Of a stretch of DNA of 64,000 nucleotides, positions 1 to 11,593 are shown one piece after another. Each line of letters opens with the position of its first letter. The stretch's first letter is position 1. The notes beneath the pieces were generated by a model. The model was not told the origin of the DNA. It saw only the letters and a list, made by a program, of their open reading frames with translations, and ran no database searches. Made by a program: the position numbers and the translations under genes. The stretch is from Balanoglossus misakiensis (taxonomy: Eukaryota; Hemichordata). The DNA lies in assembly GCA_040954595.2 (NCBI GenBank), contig CM082582.2:3100001-3164000 (forward strand), written 5' to 3'.

Positions 1-3000
1 TACAATAGCTACATTGGTAGGCTGAAAGCTTACTTCCTGTGACTGTTTGTGCCAATGACGGGTACGACCGCTTATGAAGTGGTGACCTAAGATAGGCGAC
101 AGTCAGGCTTCACTTACAAAAAGTGGAAAATACAATAGCTACATTGGTAGGCTGAAAGCTTACTTCCTGAGACTGTTTGTGCCAATGACGGGTAAGACCG
201 CTTATGAAGTGGTGACCTAAGACAGGCGACAGTCAGGCTTCACTTACAAAAAGGTGAAAATACAATAGCTACATTGGTAGGCTGAAAGCTTACATCCTGA
301 GACTGTTTGTGCCAATGACGGGTAAGACCGCTTATGAAGTGGTGACCTAAGACAGGCGACAGTCAGGCTTCACTTACAAAAAGGTGAAAATACAATAGCT
401 ACATTGGTAGGCTGAAAGCTTACATCCTGAGACTGTTTGTGCCAATGACGGGTAAGACCGCTTATGAAGTGGTGACCTAAGACAGGCGACAGTCAGGCTT
501 CACTTACAAAAAGGTGAAAATACAATAGCTACATTGGTAGGCTGAAAGCTTACATCCTGAGACTGTTTGTGCCAATGATGGGTAAGACCGCTTATGAAGT
601 GGTGACCTAAGACAGGCGACAGTCAGGCTTCACTTACAAAAAGTGGAAAATACAATAGCTACATTGGTAGGCTGAAAGCTTACTTCCTGAGACTGTTTGT
701 GCCAATGACGGGTAAGACCGCTTATGAAGTGGTGACCTAAGACAGGCGACAGTCAGGCTTCACTTACAAAAAGTGGAAAATACAATAGCTACATTGGTAG
801 GCTGAAAGCTTACTTCCTGAGACTTTGTGCCAATGACGGGTAAGACCGCTTATGAAGTGGTGACCTAAGACAGGCGACAGTCAGGCTTCACTTACAATAA
901 GTGGAAAATTCAATAGCTACATTGGTAGGCTGAAAGCTTACTTCCTGAGACTGTTTGTGCCAATGACGGGTAAGACCGCTTATGAAGTGGTGACCTAAGA
1001 CAGGCGACAGTCAGGCTTCACTTACAAAAAGTTGAAAATACAATAGCTACATTGGTAGGCTGAAAGCTTACTTCCTGAGACTGTTTGTGCCAATGACGGG
1101 TAAGACCGCTTATGAAGTGGTGACCTAAGACAGGCGACAGTCAGGCTTCACTTACAAAAAGTGGAATATACAATAGCTACATTGGTAGGCTGAAAGCTTA
1201 CTTCCTGAGACTGTTTGTGCCAATGACGGGTAAGACCGCTTATGAAGTGGTGACCTAAGACAGGCGACAGTAAGGCTTCACTTACAAAAAGTGGAAAATA
1301 CAATAGCTACATTGGTAGGCTGAAAGCTTACTTCCTGAGACTGTTTGTGCCAATGACGGGTAAGACCGCTTATGAAGTGGTGACCTAAGATAGGCGACAG
1401 TCAGGCTTCACTTACAAAAAGTGGAAAATACAATAGCTACATTGGTAGGCTGAAAGCTTACTTCCTGAGACTTTGTGCCAATCACGGGTAAGACCGCTTA
1501 TGAAGTGGTGACCTAAGACAGGCGACAGTCAGGCTTCACTTACAAAAAGTGGAAAATACAATAGCTACATTGGTAGGCTGAAAGCTTACTTCCTGAGACT
1601 GTTTGTGCCAATGACGGGTAAGACCGCTTATGAAGTGGTGACCTAAGACAGGCGACAGTCAGGCTTCACTTACAAAAAGTGGAAAATACAATAGCTACAT
1701 TGGTAGGCTGAAAGCTTACTTCCTGAGACTTTGTGCCAATGACGGGTAAGACCGCTTATGAAGTGGTGACCTAAGACAGGCGACAGTCAGGCTTCACTTA
1801 CAATAAGTGGAAAATTCAATAGCTACATTGGTAGGCTGAAAGCTTACTTCCTGAGACTGTTTGTGCCAATGACGGGTAAGACCGCTTATGAAGTGGTGAC
1901 CTAAGACAGGCGACAGTCAGGCTTCACTTACAAAAAGTTGAAAATACAATAGCTACATTGGTAGGCTGAAAGCTTACTTCCTGAGACTGTTTGTGCCAAT
2001 GACGGGTAAGACCGCTTATGAAGTGGTGACCTAAGACAGGCGACAGTCAGGCTTCACTTACAAAAAGTGGAATATACAATAGCTACATTGGTAGGCTGAA
2101 AGCTTACTTCCTGAGACTGTTTGTGCCAATGACGGGTAAGACCGCTTATGAAGTGGTGACCTAAGACAGGCGACAGTAAGGCTTCACTTACAAAAAGTGG
2201 AAAATACAATAGCTACATTGGTAGGCTGAAAGCTTACTTCCTGAGACTGTTTGTGCCAATGACGGGTAAGACCGCTTATGAAGTGGTGACCTAAGATAGG
2301 CGACAGTCAGGCTTCACTTACAAAAAGTGGAAAATACAATAGCTACATTGGTAGGCTGAAAGCTTACTTCCTGAGACTTTGTGCCAATGACGGGTAAGAC
2401 CGCTTATGAAGTGGTGACCTAAGACAGGCGACAGTCAGGCTTCACTTACAAAAAGTGGAAAATACAATAGCTACATTGGTAGGCTGAAAGCTTACTTCCT
2501 GAGACTGTTTGTGCCAATGACGGGTAAGACCGCTTATGAAGTGGTGACCTAAGACAGGCGACAGTCAGGCTTCACTTACAAAAAGTGGAAAATACAATAG
2601 CTACATTGGTAGGCTGAAAGCTTACTTCCTGAGACTGTTTGTGCCAATGACGGGTAGGACCGCTTATGAAGTGGTGACCTAAGACAGGCGACAGTCAGGC
2701 TTCACTTACAATAAGTGGAAAATTCAATAGCTACATTGGTAGGCTGAAAGCTTACTTCCTGAGACTGTTTGTGCCAATGACGGGTAAGACCGCTTATGAA
2801 GTGGTGACCTAAGACAGGCGACAGTCAGGCTTCACTTACAAAAAGTTAAAAATACAATAGCTACATTGGTAGGCTGAAAGCTTACTTCCTGAGACTGTTT
2901 GTGCCAATGACGGGTAAGACCGCTTATGAAGTGGTGACCTAAGACAGGCGACAGTCAGGCTTCACTTACAAAAAGTGGAATATACAATAGCTACATTGGT

Positions 3001-4740
3001 AGGCTGAAAGCTTACTTCCTGAGACTGTTTGTGCCAATGACGGGTAAGACCGCTTATGAAGTGGTGACCTAAGACAGGCGACAGTCAGGCTTCACTTACA
3101 AAAAGTGGAAAATACAATAGCTACATTGGTAGGCTGAAAGCTTACTTCCTGAGACTGTTTGTGCCAATGACGGGTAAGACCACTTATGAAGTGGTGACCT
3201 AAGACAGGCGACAGTCAGGCTTCACTTACAAAAAGTGGAAAATACAATAGCTACATTGGTAGGCTGAAAGCTTACTTCCTGAGACTGTTTGTGCCAATGA
3301 CGGGTAAGACCACTTATGAAGTGGTGTCCTAAGATAGGCGACAGTCAGGCTTCACTTACAAAAAGTGGAAAATACAATAGCTACATTGGTAGGCTGAAAG
3401 CTTACTTCCTGAGACTTTGTGCCAATGACGGGTAAGACCGCTTATGAAGTGGTGACCTAAGATAGGCGACAGTCAGGCTTCACTTACAAAAAGTGGAAAA
3501 TACAATAGCTACATTGGTAGGCTGAAAGCTTACTTCCTGAGACTGTTTGTGCCAATGACGGGTAAGACCGCTTATGAAGTGGTGACCTAAGATAGGCAAC
3601 AGTCAGGCTTCACTTACAAAAAGTGGAAAATACAATAGCTACATTGGTAGGCTGAAAGCTTACTTCCTGAGACGGTTTGTGCCAATGACGGGTAAGACCG
3701 CTTATGAAGTGGTGACCTAAGACAGGCGACAGTCAGGCTTCACTTACAAAAAGTGGAAAATACAATAGCTACATTGGTAGGCTGAAAGCTTACTTCCTGA
3801 GACTGTTTGTGCCAATGACGGGTAAGACCGCTTATGAAGTGGTGACCTAAGACAGGCGACAGTCAGGCTTCACTTACAATAAGTGGAAAATTCAATAGCT
3901 ACATTGGTAGGCTGAAAGCTTACTTCCTGAGACTGTTTGTGCCAATGACGGGTAAGACCGCTTATGAAGTGGTGACCTAAGACAGGCGACAGTCAGGCTT
4001 CACTTACAAAAAGTTGAAAATACAATAGCTACATTGGTAGGCTGAAAGCTTACTTCCTGAGACTGTTTGTGCCAATGACGGGTAAGACCGCTTATGAAGT
4101 GGTGACCTAAGACAGGCGACAGTCAGGCTTCACTTACAAAAAGTGGAAAATACAATAGCTACATTGGTAGGCTGAAAGCTTACTTCCTGAGACTTTGTGC
4201 CAATGACGGGTAAGACCGCTTATGAAGTGGTGACCTAAGATAGGCGACAGTCAGGCTTCACTTACAAAAAGTGGAAAATACAATAGCTACATTGGTAGGC
4301 TGAAAGCTTACTTCCTGAGACTGTTTGTGCCAATGACGGGTAAGACCGCTTATGAAGTGGTGACCTAAGACAGGCGACAGTCAGGCTTCACTTACAAAAA
4401 GTGGAAAATACAATAGCTACATTGGTAGGCTGAAAGCTTACTTCCTGAGACTGTTTGTGCCAATGACGGGTAAGACCGCTTATGAAGTGTTGACCTAAGA
4501 CAGGCGACAGTCAGGCTTCACTTACAAAAAGTGGAAAATACAATAGCTACATTGGTAGGCTGAAAGCTTACTTCCTGAGACTTTGTGCCAATGACGGGTA
4601 AGACCACTTATGAAGTGGTGACCTAAGACAGGCGACAGTCAGGCTTCACTTACAAAAAGTGGAAAATACAATAGCTACATTGGTAGGCTGAAAGCTTACT
4701 TCCTGAGACTGTTTGTGCCAATGACGGGTAAGACCGCTTA
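1..4740. repeat. 130-bp tandem satellite array with higher-order repeats
   Basis: About 36 head-to-tail copies of a 130-bp monomer (128 bp where a GT is lost near monomer position 45) fill the start of the window, so the array begins further upstream. Each copy starts near TACAATAGCTACATTGG. Diagnostic variants recur as ordered blocks: the CTTACAATAA variant is at 891, 1797, 2705 and 3873, giving spacings of 906, 908 and 1168, that is 7, 7 and 9 monomers. The array stops in mid-monomer at about 4740. No coding frame is evident. Confidence 0.97.
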
Positions 4741-6300
4741 TGGTGTAAGGGTTGTGTGTTGCACCATTGTGAAATGTAAACATGTTTGTGGAATTGTTGC
4801 CTTGTCAATTTTTGTAAGGGGTTAGGGACGATGTTAAATAACAACAAATAAGTTTAGCTTGAAACCCCTGCACTCCCCCTTGTAACCTAATTGTTGAATA
4901 CAGATCAGTGCCTCTTATTATTTCATTATTGTGACAACTCCATATTTAAACCATAACCAGGATAGAAAAGTACACTATCACACATATTGATATTTCGACA
5001 ATATTTGAATGAAAACATTTCTTTTCAATTCTGAGTTTACATCAGGTCTTGATTTCTGTTCATGCCTAAGAACCTCTTTAACAAGTTTCAATAAGGAAGA
5101 CATTTTGGCAAACAACAGGAAATTCAGACAAATCTGACTGATATCACATATATGAATATCCATTCAAAGTTTCCAATCAATTGGACTTGTGGTTTTACTG
5201 AAGACTATTTGGCCAAACCCTGCAGAAATTCCAAAAAAAATACAATTATGCAAATTTCATTACAATTTGATCATATCTGACTGAGATCACCCCTAGAAAC
5301 CCAAATACAAAGTATCAAAACAATTGCACTTACAGTTTCACAGGATTTGATTTTTTGACAAAAACAGGAAATATTGCCCAAAAATGCATGTTTGCAAATT
5401 TCACCACCGTTTGCACAAATGTGATTCAGGTAAGCCCTATGAACCTCCATACCAAGTTTCCAATCAATTGGACATGTAATTTCAGAGAAGAATTTTTTTT
5501 TAACAAAACTGCAGAAAATTCCCCAAAAATTTCATAAAAAATAGCAAACGCCAGATACTGACTCCACCTGAACAAAATCATACGAGGTCTTCCGAAAGTA
5601 CTTGCACACCAATGCACGCCAATTTTTAACTGAATCTGATCCGCTGTTATTAAGTTTTTCAATTTTGACTATTTGAACATTTTTCCAGTTAATACCACTA
5701 TGCATTTTTTCGCAATAACAATTTCTATGTACACACTAAATATCAGTAGTTTCAAGTTTTTGATGTTGATGGATATACACATACATACATCAATACATTT
5801 AGACGAAACTGATCCATTCACAAAATACATAATTCTGTATGAGGCACACATACAGACATACATAGACGACGGACACCAACTTATGCTATAAGCTGACATT
5901 GATATACATGTTAGCCAAAAACCAAAATCAACCTCAAAATAGACATTAAAATATATTGCACCACCATGAGAAGACAAATTCGTTTTTCGACAAATTTTCT
6001 GGGGCGTCATTGATATAGCATGGCATATTGTCAAAGTACGTAGTCTCTGTGATAAGATTCCATACACACAAAATGGTAACCTTGGAAGTCCAGCTGACGT
6101 AGTTATGCAATGGCGTCTCGTGTGTTCCGTCGCCAAAAATCATCGTAAAATTGATAGTCGGGGTCACAATTCAAGACGACTTTCTCTAAATTCTTTATGA
6201 ATGGATTAAATCGAAATCGAAATGCTGACGTAAGACGTACGGAATGAGATCTGAACAGACATTCAATGTTATCATTCTCGCTCGATCACATATTGGGTGG
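4741..6300. repeat. Degenerate dispersed repeat next to the satellite; no gene seen
   Basis: AT-rich DNA. Between about 5159 and 5560 there are several diverged modules that share the words CCAATCAATTGGAC and ATGCAAATTTC, spaced roughly 140-150 bp apart. At 5755-5880 it ends in a GTTTTTGATG...ACATACATAC tail. Related tails occur at 15297-15460, 18160-18320 and 21835-21955. I see no credible exon. Confidence 0.55.
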
Positions 6301-6573
6301 GCCATCTAGCAATCGCTATATAGTATTATTACACCTCACTCTGTATTCCGTACTATTGATTGGCTGAGACCGTACCATGTGACATAGAAAAGAACGTGAT
6401 ATTACATGGTTGACAGAGTATATGGCCCGTAGGTAGGGGCTACGGGCCGGGGATACGCGCGCGCTGAGAGAATATTACAGGCTGAGAACAGGTTTTAGGT
6501 TCTGCGCATCTTTTCTGCGCATAACAAACTGTCGTTCAATGGCTTCCTTCACGATCAGTCAACACCCGCATCT

Positions 6574-6708
6574 ATGGCTTCAAAGCGACACACAGGATTA
6601 ACACCTGTTCAACTGGACGATATTTTACCGCAAACGGACAGTAAATACACCAAAGTCGCAACCAACAGCGCGGTTTCCTCAAGATTATCTGAGTTTGAAG
6701 TGGTATGG
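6574..6708 (+). CDS. Possible Crypton-like (DUF3504-type) N-terminal exon
   Basis: The first ATG in good context opens a short frame whose residues about 10-45 (motifs LDDILPQ, DSKYTKVATNSAV) resemble the segment before the tyrosine-recombinase-like domain of animal Crypton/ZMYM-type proteins, where a D-x-K-x-T-K...A pattern is common. The frame may end at a GTATGG donor near 6703-6708, and no downstream exon was found. A GC-rich stretch at 6420-6480 lies upstream and a 190-bp palindrome follows at 6797. It is probably a transposon 5' remnant. The family match is from recall, not from a search. Confidence 0.35.
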
Positions 6709-6796
6709 CGAGATATTTTAGTTCGCTGCAACCTGCAATGTACGACATGGACGCAACCCTCTAGGCTGTATGTATGGTCAAATGTTCGGTATAATA

Positions 6797-6990
6797 AAAT
6801 TAATAACACATGTCATGCTCGGACAATATCATGATCTTTGGCCTGCCCTCGTGCTGGTGATCTCTGACCATAATATTGATGATGCCCTCGCCTGCGGCTC
6901 GGGCATCATCAATATTATGGTCAGAGATCACCATCCCTCGTGCAGGCCAAAGATCATGATATTGCCCTCGCTAACATGTGTTATTATTTA
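6797..6990. mobile_element. Palindromic (foldback) element P1 with concentric shells
   Basis: Two arms of about 95 bp are inverted repeats of each other around GCCTGCGGC at about 6891. The arms are broken by CTCG-type motifs in the same (+) orientation on both sides: 6818, 6847, 6886 on the left and 6898, 6936, 6966 on the right. This gives three concentric shells. Ends read TTAATAACACATG and its partner. Open frames across it are consequences of the palindrome. Confidence 0.8.
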
Positions 6991-7429
6991 ATTGGCGATA
7001 ACAGACTGTCTATAAACACACAAAACGGATTTTACTGTTGAGTGTGATCAACCGCCATGTTATTTTTCTCTGAACAATAGACAAATAGAAAGCCTGGTGA
7101 CATTTTGAGATTGACTGCGTGAGGACCACAATATGCGTGAATCATTTACGGTTTGTCTTGATGAATGGGTCACGTCATAGTCATAACGCGGATTCGGCTG
7201 CACGCCAACTATCCGCCATATTGTCTCCACTAACTTACTCGTAAGTAGTTTCAAACTTCATTTGAAAAGAGTAAAACACATACCTGACTTCGTCTGACGG
7301 TCCTGTAGATTAACAATTTACGCTCTATGAAGCAACTAAACAACGTTAGCTTCCTTGTGGATTCACGTAGGGAAGTTATTCGTAACGACGGGTACAGCGT
7401 CTGAGCATGGACCGAACCACGGCAATATC

Positions 7430-7960
7430 GCCAGGAATGTCTCATTTCACAAATTAAAAATTTGATAATTTCATTACTATCCAAGCCACACCTACCAAAA
7501 CCTTTCCAGTTCTTGCCATTTAGATCCTGAAACTGTGTAACTGTAACGACGAGTACACTGTCTGAGCACAGAGCTATATACTATTACACAGCTACAGCCC
7601 AAGCTACAGCCAAACTGGACTTTCTCATTTCACAGCGCCCTCAAACAGTCGATCTCCTCAAACTATCGTTTCCACTGGTCATTTATGCGGCATTAACGAA
7701 AGCTCTCATAGACAACCATGTAATAGAAAAATTAAAACTTTAATAACTTCATTAATATCAAAGCCACACCCACCAAAACCTTTTCAGTTCTTGCCATATG
7801 ATATCTGAACCTGTGTACTAAATTTGGTTGAAATCGGTTCAGCGGTTCTTGAGATATCGAGTATACAGACAGACACACACACAGACATCGCTAAACCATA
7901 AGCTCGCGTGATTTTCACGTGAGCTAAAAATGGCGGCGTTCATTCAGTTCACGCGATCAG
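7430..7960. repeat. Diverged tandem copies of a dispersed repeat with a Q-rich tail
   Basis: Blocks at about 7450-7530 and 7725-7830 share AAGCCACACC..ACCAAAACC and CAGTTCTTGCCAT. The second continues into AATCGGTTCAGCGGTTC, then ACAGACAGACACACAC and a short GCTCGCGTG/CACGTGAGC inverted repeat. This resembles the 3' ends of dispersed non-coding elements. No gene is seen. Confidence 0.5.
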
Positions 7961-8347
7961 TCGCAGACGACAACCTACTCGTATGTCAATTTAAATTTAT
8001 TATTGCATATGTACCACAGTATTCCAAGCGGGCCGTGCAATAATAATTCTGGTATTTTTGCGAGCTCATATGCAAATGAGCATCCAGAAGAATAAGATCC
8101 CCCATTTCCCCTTCAATCGATCGTATCTTTCAAAGTTTAACCCTCGTTCTGTTAGACAATCACTTGGAGTTCATATAAACCTCCGGAGGATATAACAAAA
8201 GTTTTATTTCAGTCGCAAAAAAGCCGATTGTTGTTTTAGTTGTGCGCGTGACAAAGTGGTATTTTTCACAACCCATATGCAAATGAGTAAAAACAAGCCG
8301 GACTACGTTTTGTTTGTAAACATTGAACGCGGTCGGCAGAGCTGGAG

Positions 8348-8745
8348 TATGATCGCCGAAACGTGGGGAATTTTCAACATTGGGAGACGTCATTGTCTTA
8401 TCCTTCCCAAATTTTGTCAGAATAACAAAACATTAACTGGCAGTATGTTTGGGAACCTCGGAATATCCCTCGCTATCGCCAGTTTCTCAAATATTGCCGA
8501 TGCTATCTTTCGACCTGAGCTAAACCACCGATGAAATGAGCCAACATGGTCGCCGAAACATGCGGATTTTTCAACATTCTGGCACGTTGTTTTATTATCC
8601 TTCCCAACTATCGTCAGAATAACAGAACATTTAGTTGTCAGTGTGTTTTGGAACCTCGAAAATTACGAAAATCTCTGGCTATCGCCAGTGTTTCAAAATT
8701 TATCGCTGCGTTCTCACGACCTCAGGTAACCCACTGTTGGAATGA
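8348..8745 (+). repeat. Two diverged ~200-bp tandem units
   Basis: The block starting ATGATCGCCGAAACGTGGGG at 8348 is repeated about 197 bp later as ATGGTCGCCGAAACATGCGG. Shared internal words are TTATCCTTCCCAA, CAGAATAACA and GCTATCGCCAGT. Both read as short open frames, but the reading is not clearly conserved, so I treat this as a repeat and not a gene. Confidence 0.5.
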
Positions 8746-8898
8746 CCCCACATGACCCTTCTTTGCATAACAAAGGTTGCGTCATTTTGGCCAATGAGCG
8801 GCCTTCTCTGGGTTGCATAGCCTTTGGCGCATCACTGTAATGAAAATCAATACGCCACGATCGAAACTTTGATTTTCGTCAAATCTGGGGAAACATAT

Positions 8899-9106
8899 GC
8901 AATAATAACAGAACTTCATGACCTCTGCGCGCGATCTGTGCAATATGGATGTTATTTTCACTCGTGAGAAGGTGTATTCTTCCGTATTTTTACTCGCTAT
9001 CGCTCGTAAAAATACTCGGAAGAATACACCTTCTCACTCATGAAAATAAAATCCATATTGCACAGATCGCGCGCAGAGGTCATGAAGTTCTGTCATATTA
9101 TTTTTA
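8899..9106. mobile_element. Palindromic element P2
   Basis: The arms start GAACTTCATGACCTCTGCG at 8911 and end with the matching inverted sequence at 9090, with weaker matching out to about 8899 and 9106. The centre is CTCGCTATCGCTCG. CTCG occurs in the same orientation on both arms at 8961, 8993, 9003 and 9015, with CTCA at 9037. It begins just downstream of the splice donor of the minus-strand exon ending at 9119. Confidence 0.8.
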
Positions 9107-9118
9107 TTGGGTACTTAC

Positions 9119-9402
9119 TTTTAAGTAATTTCACTCCCCATTTAGTTGATGCGTTCGTGTTTGCTTCATTTTTTTTTCGCCGCCAACTGTTCAACCATTT
9201 TGTTTGACAACTCGGGGAATCTTGCCGTCTGCGCGTAGTTTGGGTTTACTGCCGGAGGAATGCACGCAGCATCGCTCAAAACAGGTCCCGGTTGTTGTTT
9301 TTCCAGCATCGTCGCCGCTTGTAAAAGTTCCTCATCAGTTATCTCGTCAAGTTCCTCAAGGTTGAAATTCAGATCAAAATTCGATTCGAGCCTTTCAGTC
9401 AT
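9119..9402 (-). CDS. Crypton-like (DUF3504-type) N-terminal exon, frame broken in an A9 run
   Basis: The start is chosen at the ATG of MTERLESN because of its strong GCCACCATG context; the frame is open further upstream. An acidic segment (EELDEITDEELLQAA) is followed by RFPELSNKMVEQLAAKKK. The frame then stops in a run of nine A. One A fewer lets it continue as NEANTNASTKWGVKLLK, which matches the K-x-T-K-W-A-V pattern of Crypton proteins, and ends exactly at a GTAAGT donor (9118). CCAAT boxes lie upstream. No downstream exon is seen. This is a remnant of a domesticated or transposon-borne tyrosine-recombinase gene. Confidence 0.55.
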
Positions 9403-9639
9403 GGTGGCCGGCTGCATTTTGCGCTCGTCTTGATATTTCAAAATTTGCAGGATCTGATGGCAGCGGACGACATTCCCACCATCCCACAGCCAATCAAATG
9501 CAGTCCACCATCCCACAGCCAATCATATGCAGAGTTTATTAGCTATTCTCCGTTCAGGGCCAAGTTGGGCTGAGTCTTCTTGTTGAGAATATAAACCCCG
9601 GCTCCAGCCAATCAGCAAGCTGGATTCACACCAAGCATA

Positions 9640-10799
9640 TTATAATTGTCGATGAACAGCAGCATTTAGAGACAACCATCGGACAGGAGTCGGCTTTTTC
9701 AATTTCACCTCCGTACTGTCGATAACATCTTGCATGGCTCGCAGTCGTTCGTAACGCTGGGCAGATGCGTCAAAATAATGGAAGACCTGATTGACTGTCT
9801 TGATATTGGTCAATTAGCTTCACCGATGCTGCAGCTTGCGAACTGACCAATGCAAGTCTGTGGGCAAGGCAGTGAATGTGGATGAGATACGGAACGTCTG
9901 CCTTCAATCTCACGCCGATGCCACTTCTCTGACCTGTCATGACAGCCGCTCCGTCACTACCGAGTCGGACCAACTTATTCAGTTGAATATTGTTGTCCCG
10001 GAAATATTGGCAAACAGCAAGGTAGATCGTTTCAGCTTTTCCATCAGTGACATTTATGTTCCCAGCGAAACACGTTTGAACTCTTCTATTTAACACTAAC
10101 TTAATATACAGATCCAATTTCTAGAAAACAGCGATGTCGATACTTTCGTCTAATTGTAGCCCAACAAATTTACTCTGTCCGATTTCAGTGCTGATTTCAG
10201 CTTTGATGACCTTGTCAATGGAATCTTGCATCTCAGAAACGATTTCGTGGTGACTGTAAAGATTAGCGCCAACTATAGCAGGGCAGTCATTTAGTCGTTG
10301 TATGTTCAATAAACTTGAAAATAAATGGGACGGAAGCTCTTTCTTCATAAGCCAGTACGAAGTTGTGCTGTCACGGTATCGTCGCTAGATTTGCTTGCAT
10401 TCTTTGCCGCCACTACAAAATTCTGTTTCAGCGTGAGCTCTTTCTGTGACTCAATATGATCTTTACTTTCATTATGGAAAACGAGAGCAGACCTTTGATA
10501 ATTTGTACATCGTGATGTAAATCTGTTTTTTTTTACTTTGTGCGACGGCATACGTTACATATCATCTTTGGAGTAGCTGTTGACGGGTCGTCAACTGTCA
10601 ACCATTGGAACTGATTCTCCCATTCCCGCTGGTACCGCTTAGCACGCGAATTACGCCGATTTAGACCCGTCTCACCTGCATCGCTTGAGCCGCTATCACT
10701 CTGAGACTGTTGGTTCTGCTCAGGTTCGCGTGTTGGTGATCCTGTTTTGCGTCGTTTAGAAACGTTAAAGTCAAACAGAGAAAGCTGTCTTCCGGCCAT
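9640..10799 (-). pseudogene. hAT-superfamily transposase relic (ZNF862/DUF4371-like), N-terminal part
   Basis: Read in successive frames, the sequence gives a basic/Ser-rich start (MAGRQLSLFDFNVSKRRK), a TTF-like zinc-finger stretch (ICNVCRRTK ... RFTSRCTNYQRS ... SKDH), then the RNase-H core: FVGLQLDESID, LVRLGSDGAAVMTG, HIHCLAHRLAL and PTPVRWLSLNAAV. The first Asp-containing motif (LDES) and the GSDGA/CLAHRL motifs are typical of ZNF862-type hAT proteins. The frame is broken near 10545 (A-run), 10360 and 9785, with an in-frame TAG near 10120. The hAT dimerisation C-terminus is absent. It is clearly inactive unless the breaks are sequence errors. Confidence 0.85.
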
Positions 10800-11593
10800 G
10801 ATTTATGACGAACGAACGATTTGCCGTTATTTTTATTGCGTCCAAATTTTACTTTTTATTTCAAATTTAGTACCGTTAGGCCTCATTTGCATATCAATCG
10901 CGTTGCTAACGTCGTGCAAGCGTTCATGAGTACGCAGAGTGGACAAACTTCGTAACATTTTAGGTAACTTGTTTTTGACACGCGCATGACCTGATGCGCT
11001 TGCAACATTGTTTGTTTTACCTCAGAATTCCAGACGCGCAGCGCAAGCGGAGTCATGATACTGATATAGTTGCCTAGCTACTGCAGATCAATAGCCACTT
11101 TTAGCCGGCATGAGAAACGTTTGCGCGCAGTGCTCGCAACGGCGCGTCTTTTCTTGCGTGCAATCATTACAATCTTGCGTGAAAACGTAAATAATCTGTG
11201 CTAACGCGAACCCTGAATTTGATGATCACAAGGTACTGGTGTTGAAAATTCAACTCCCAACCCTGTAATAAAATAGTTACAAATAAAAGTCAGCAACATC
11301 ACTACTAAAATGTGAAATGTTACAAAAACAAAGTGGACATGAACTGCATAGGATTTACTAGTATTAAACTACATGAGACAGAGCTAAACTATTGCATGAT
11401 GCACATATTTATCACTGTTGTAAAACTTACATTTCAGGTGATTGGTGCTAAATATCATGGTCACTATTAAATAAATGCCAATAACAACCGCCAGCGATCA
11501 ACATCTTAGATACTAGTATTTGGGGTCACTTGACTTGAAAGAACATCACAATTGTATAACTTGTGTGGGTGACGATGGAATAAGAACACTTAC

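Noticed and set aside
1-4740. CRISPR-like array of regular repeats
   Set aside because: Repeats are directly adjacent 130-bp satellites without unique spacers, in clearly eukaryotic DNA.
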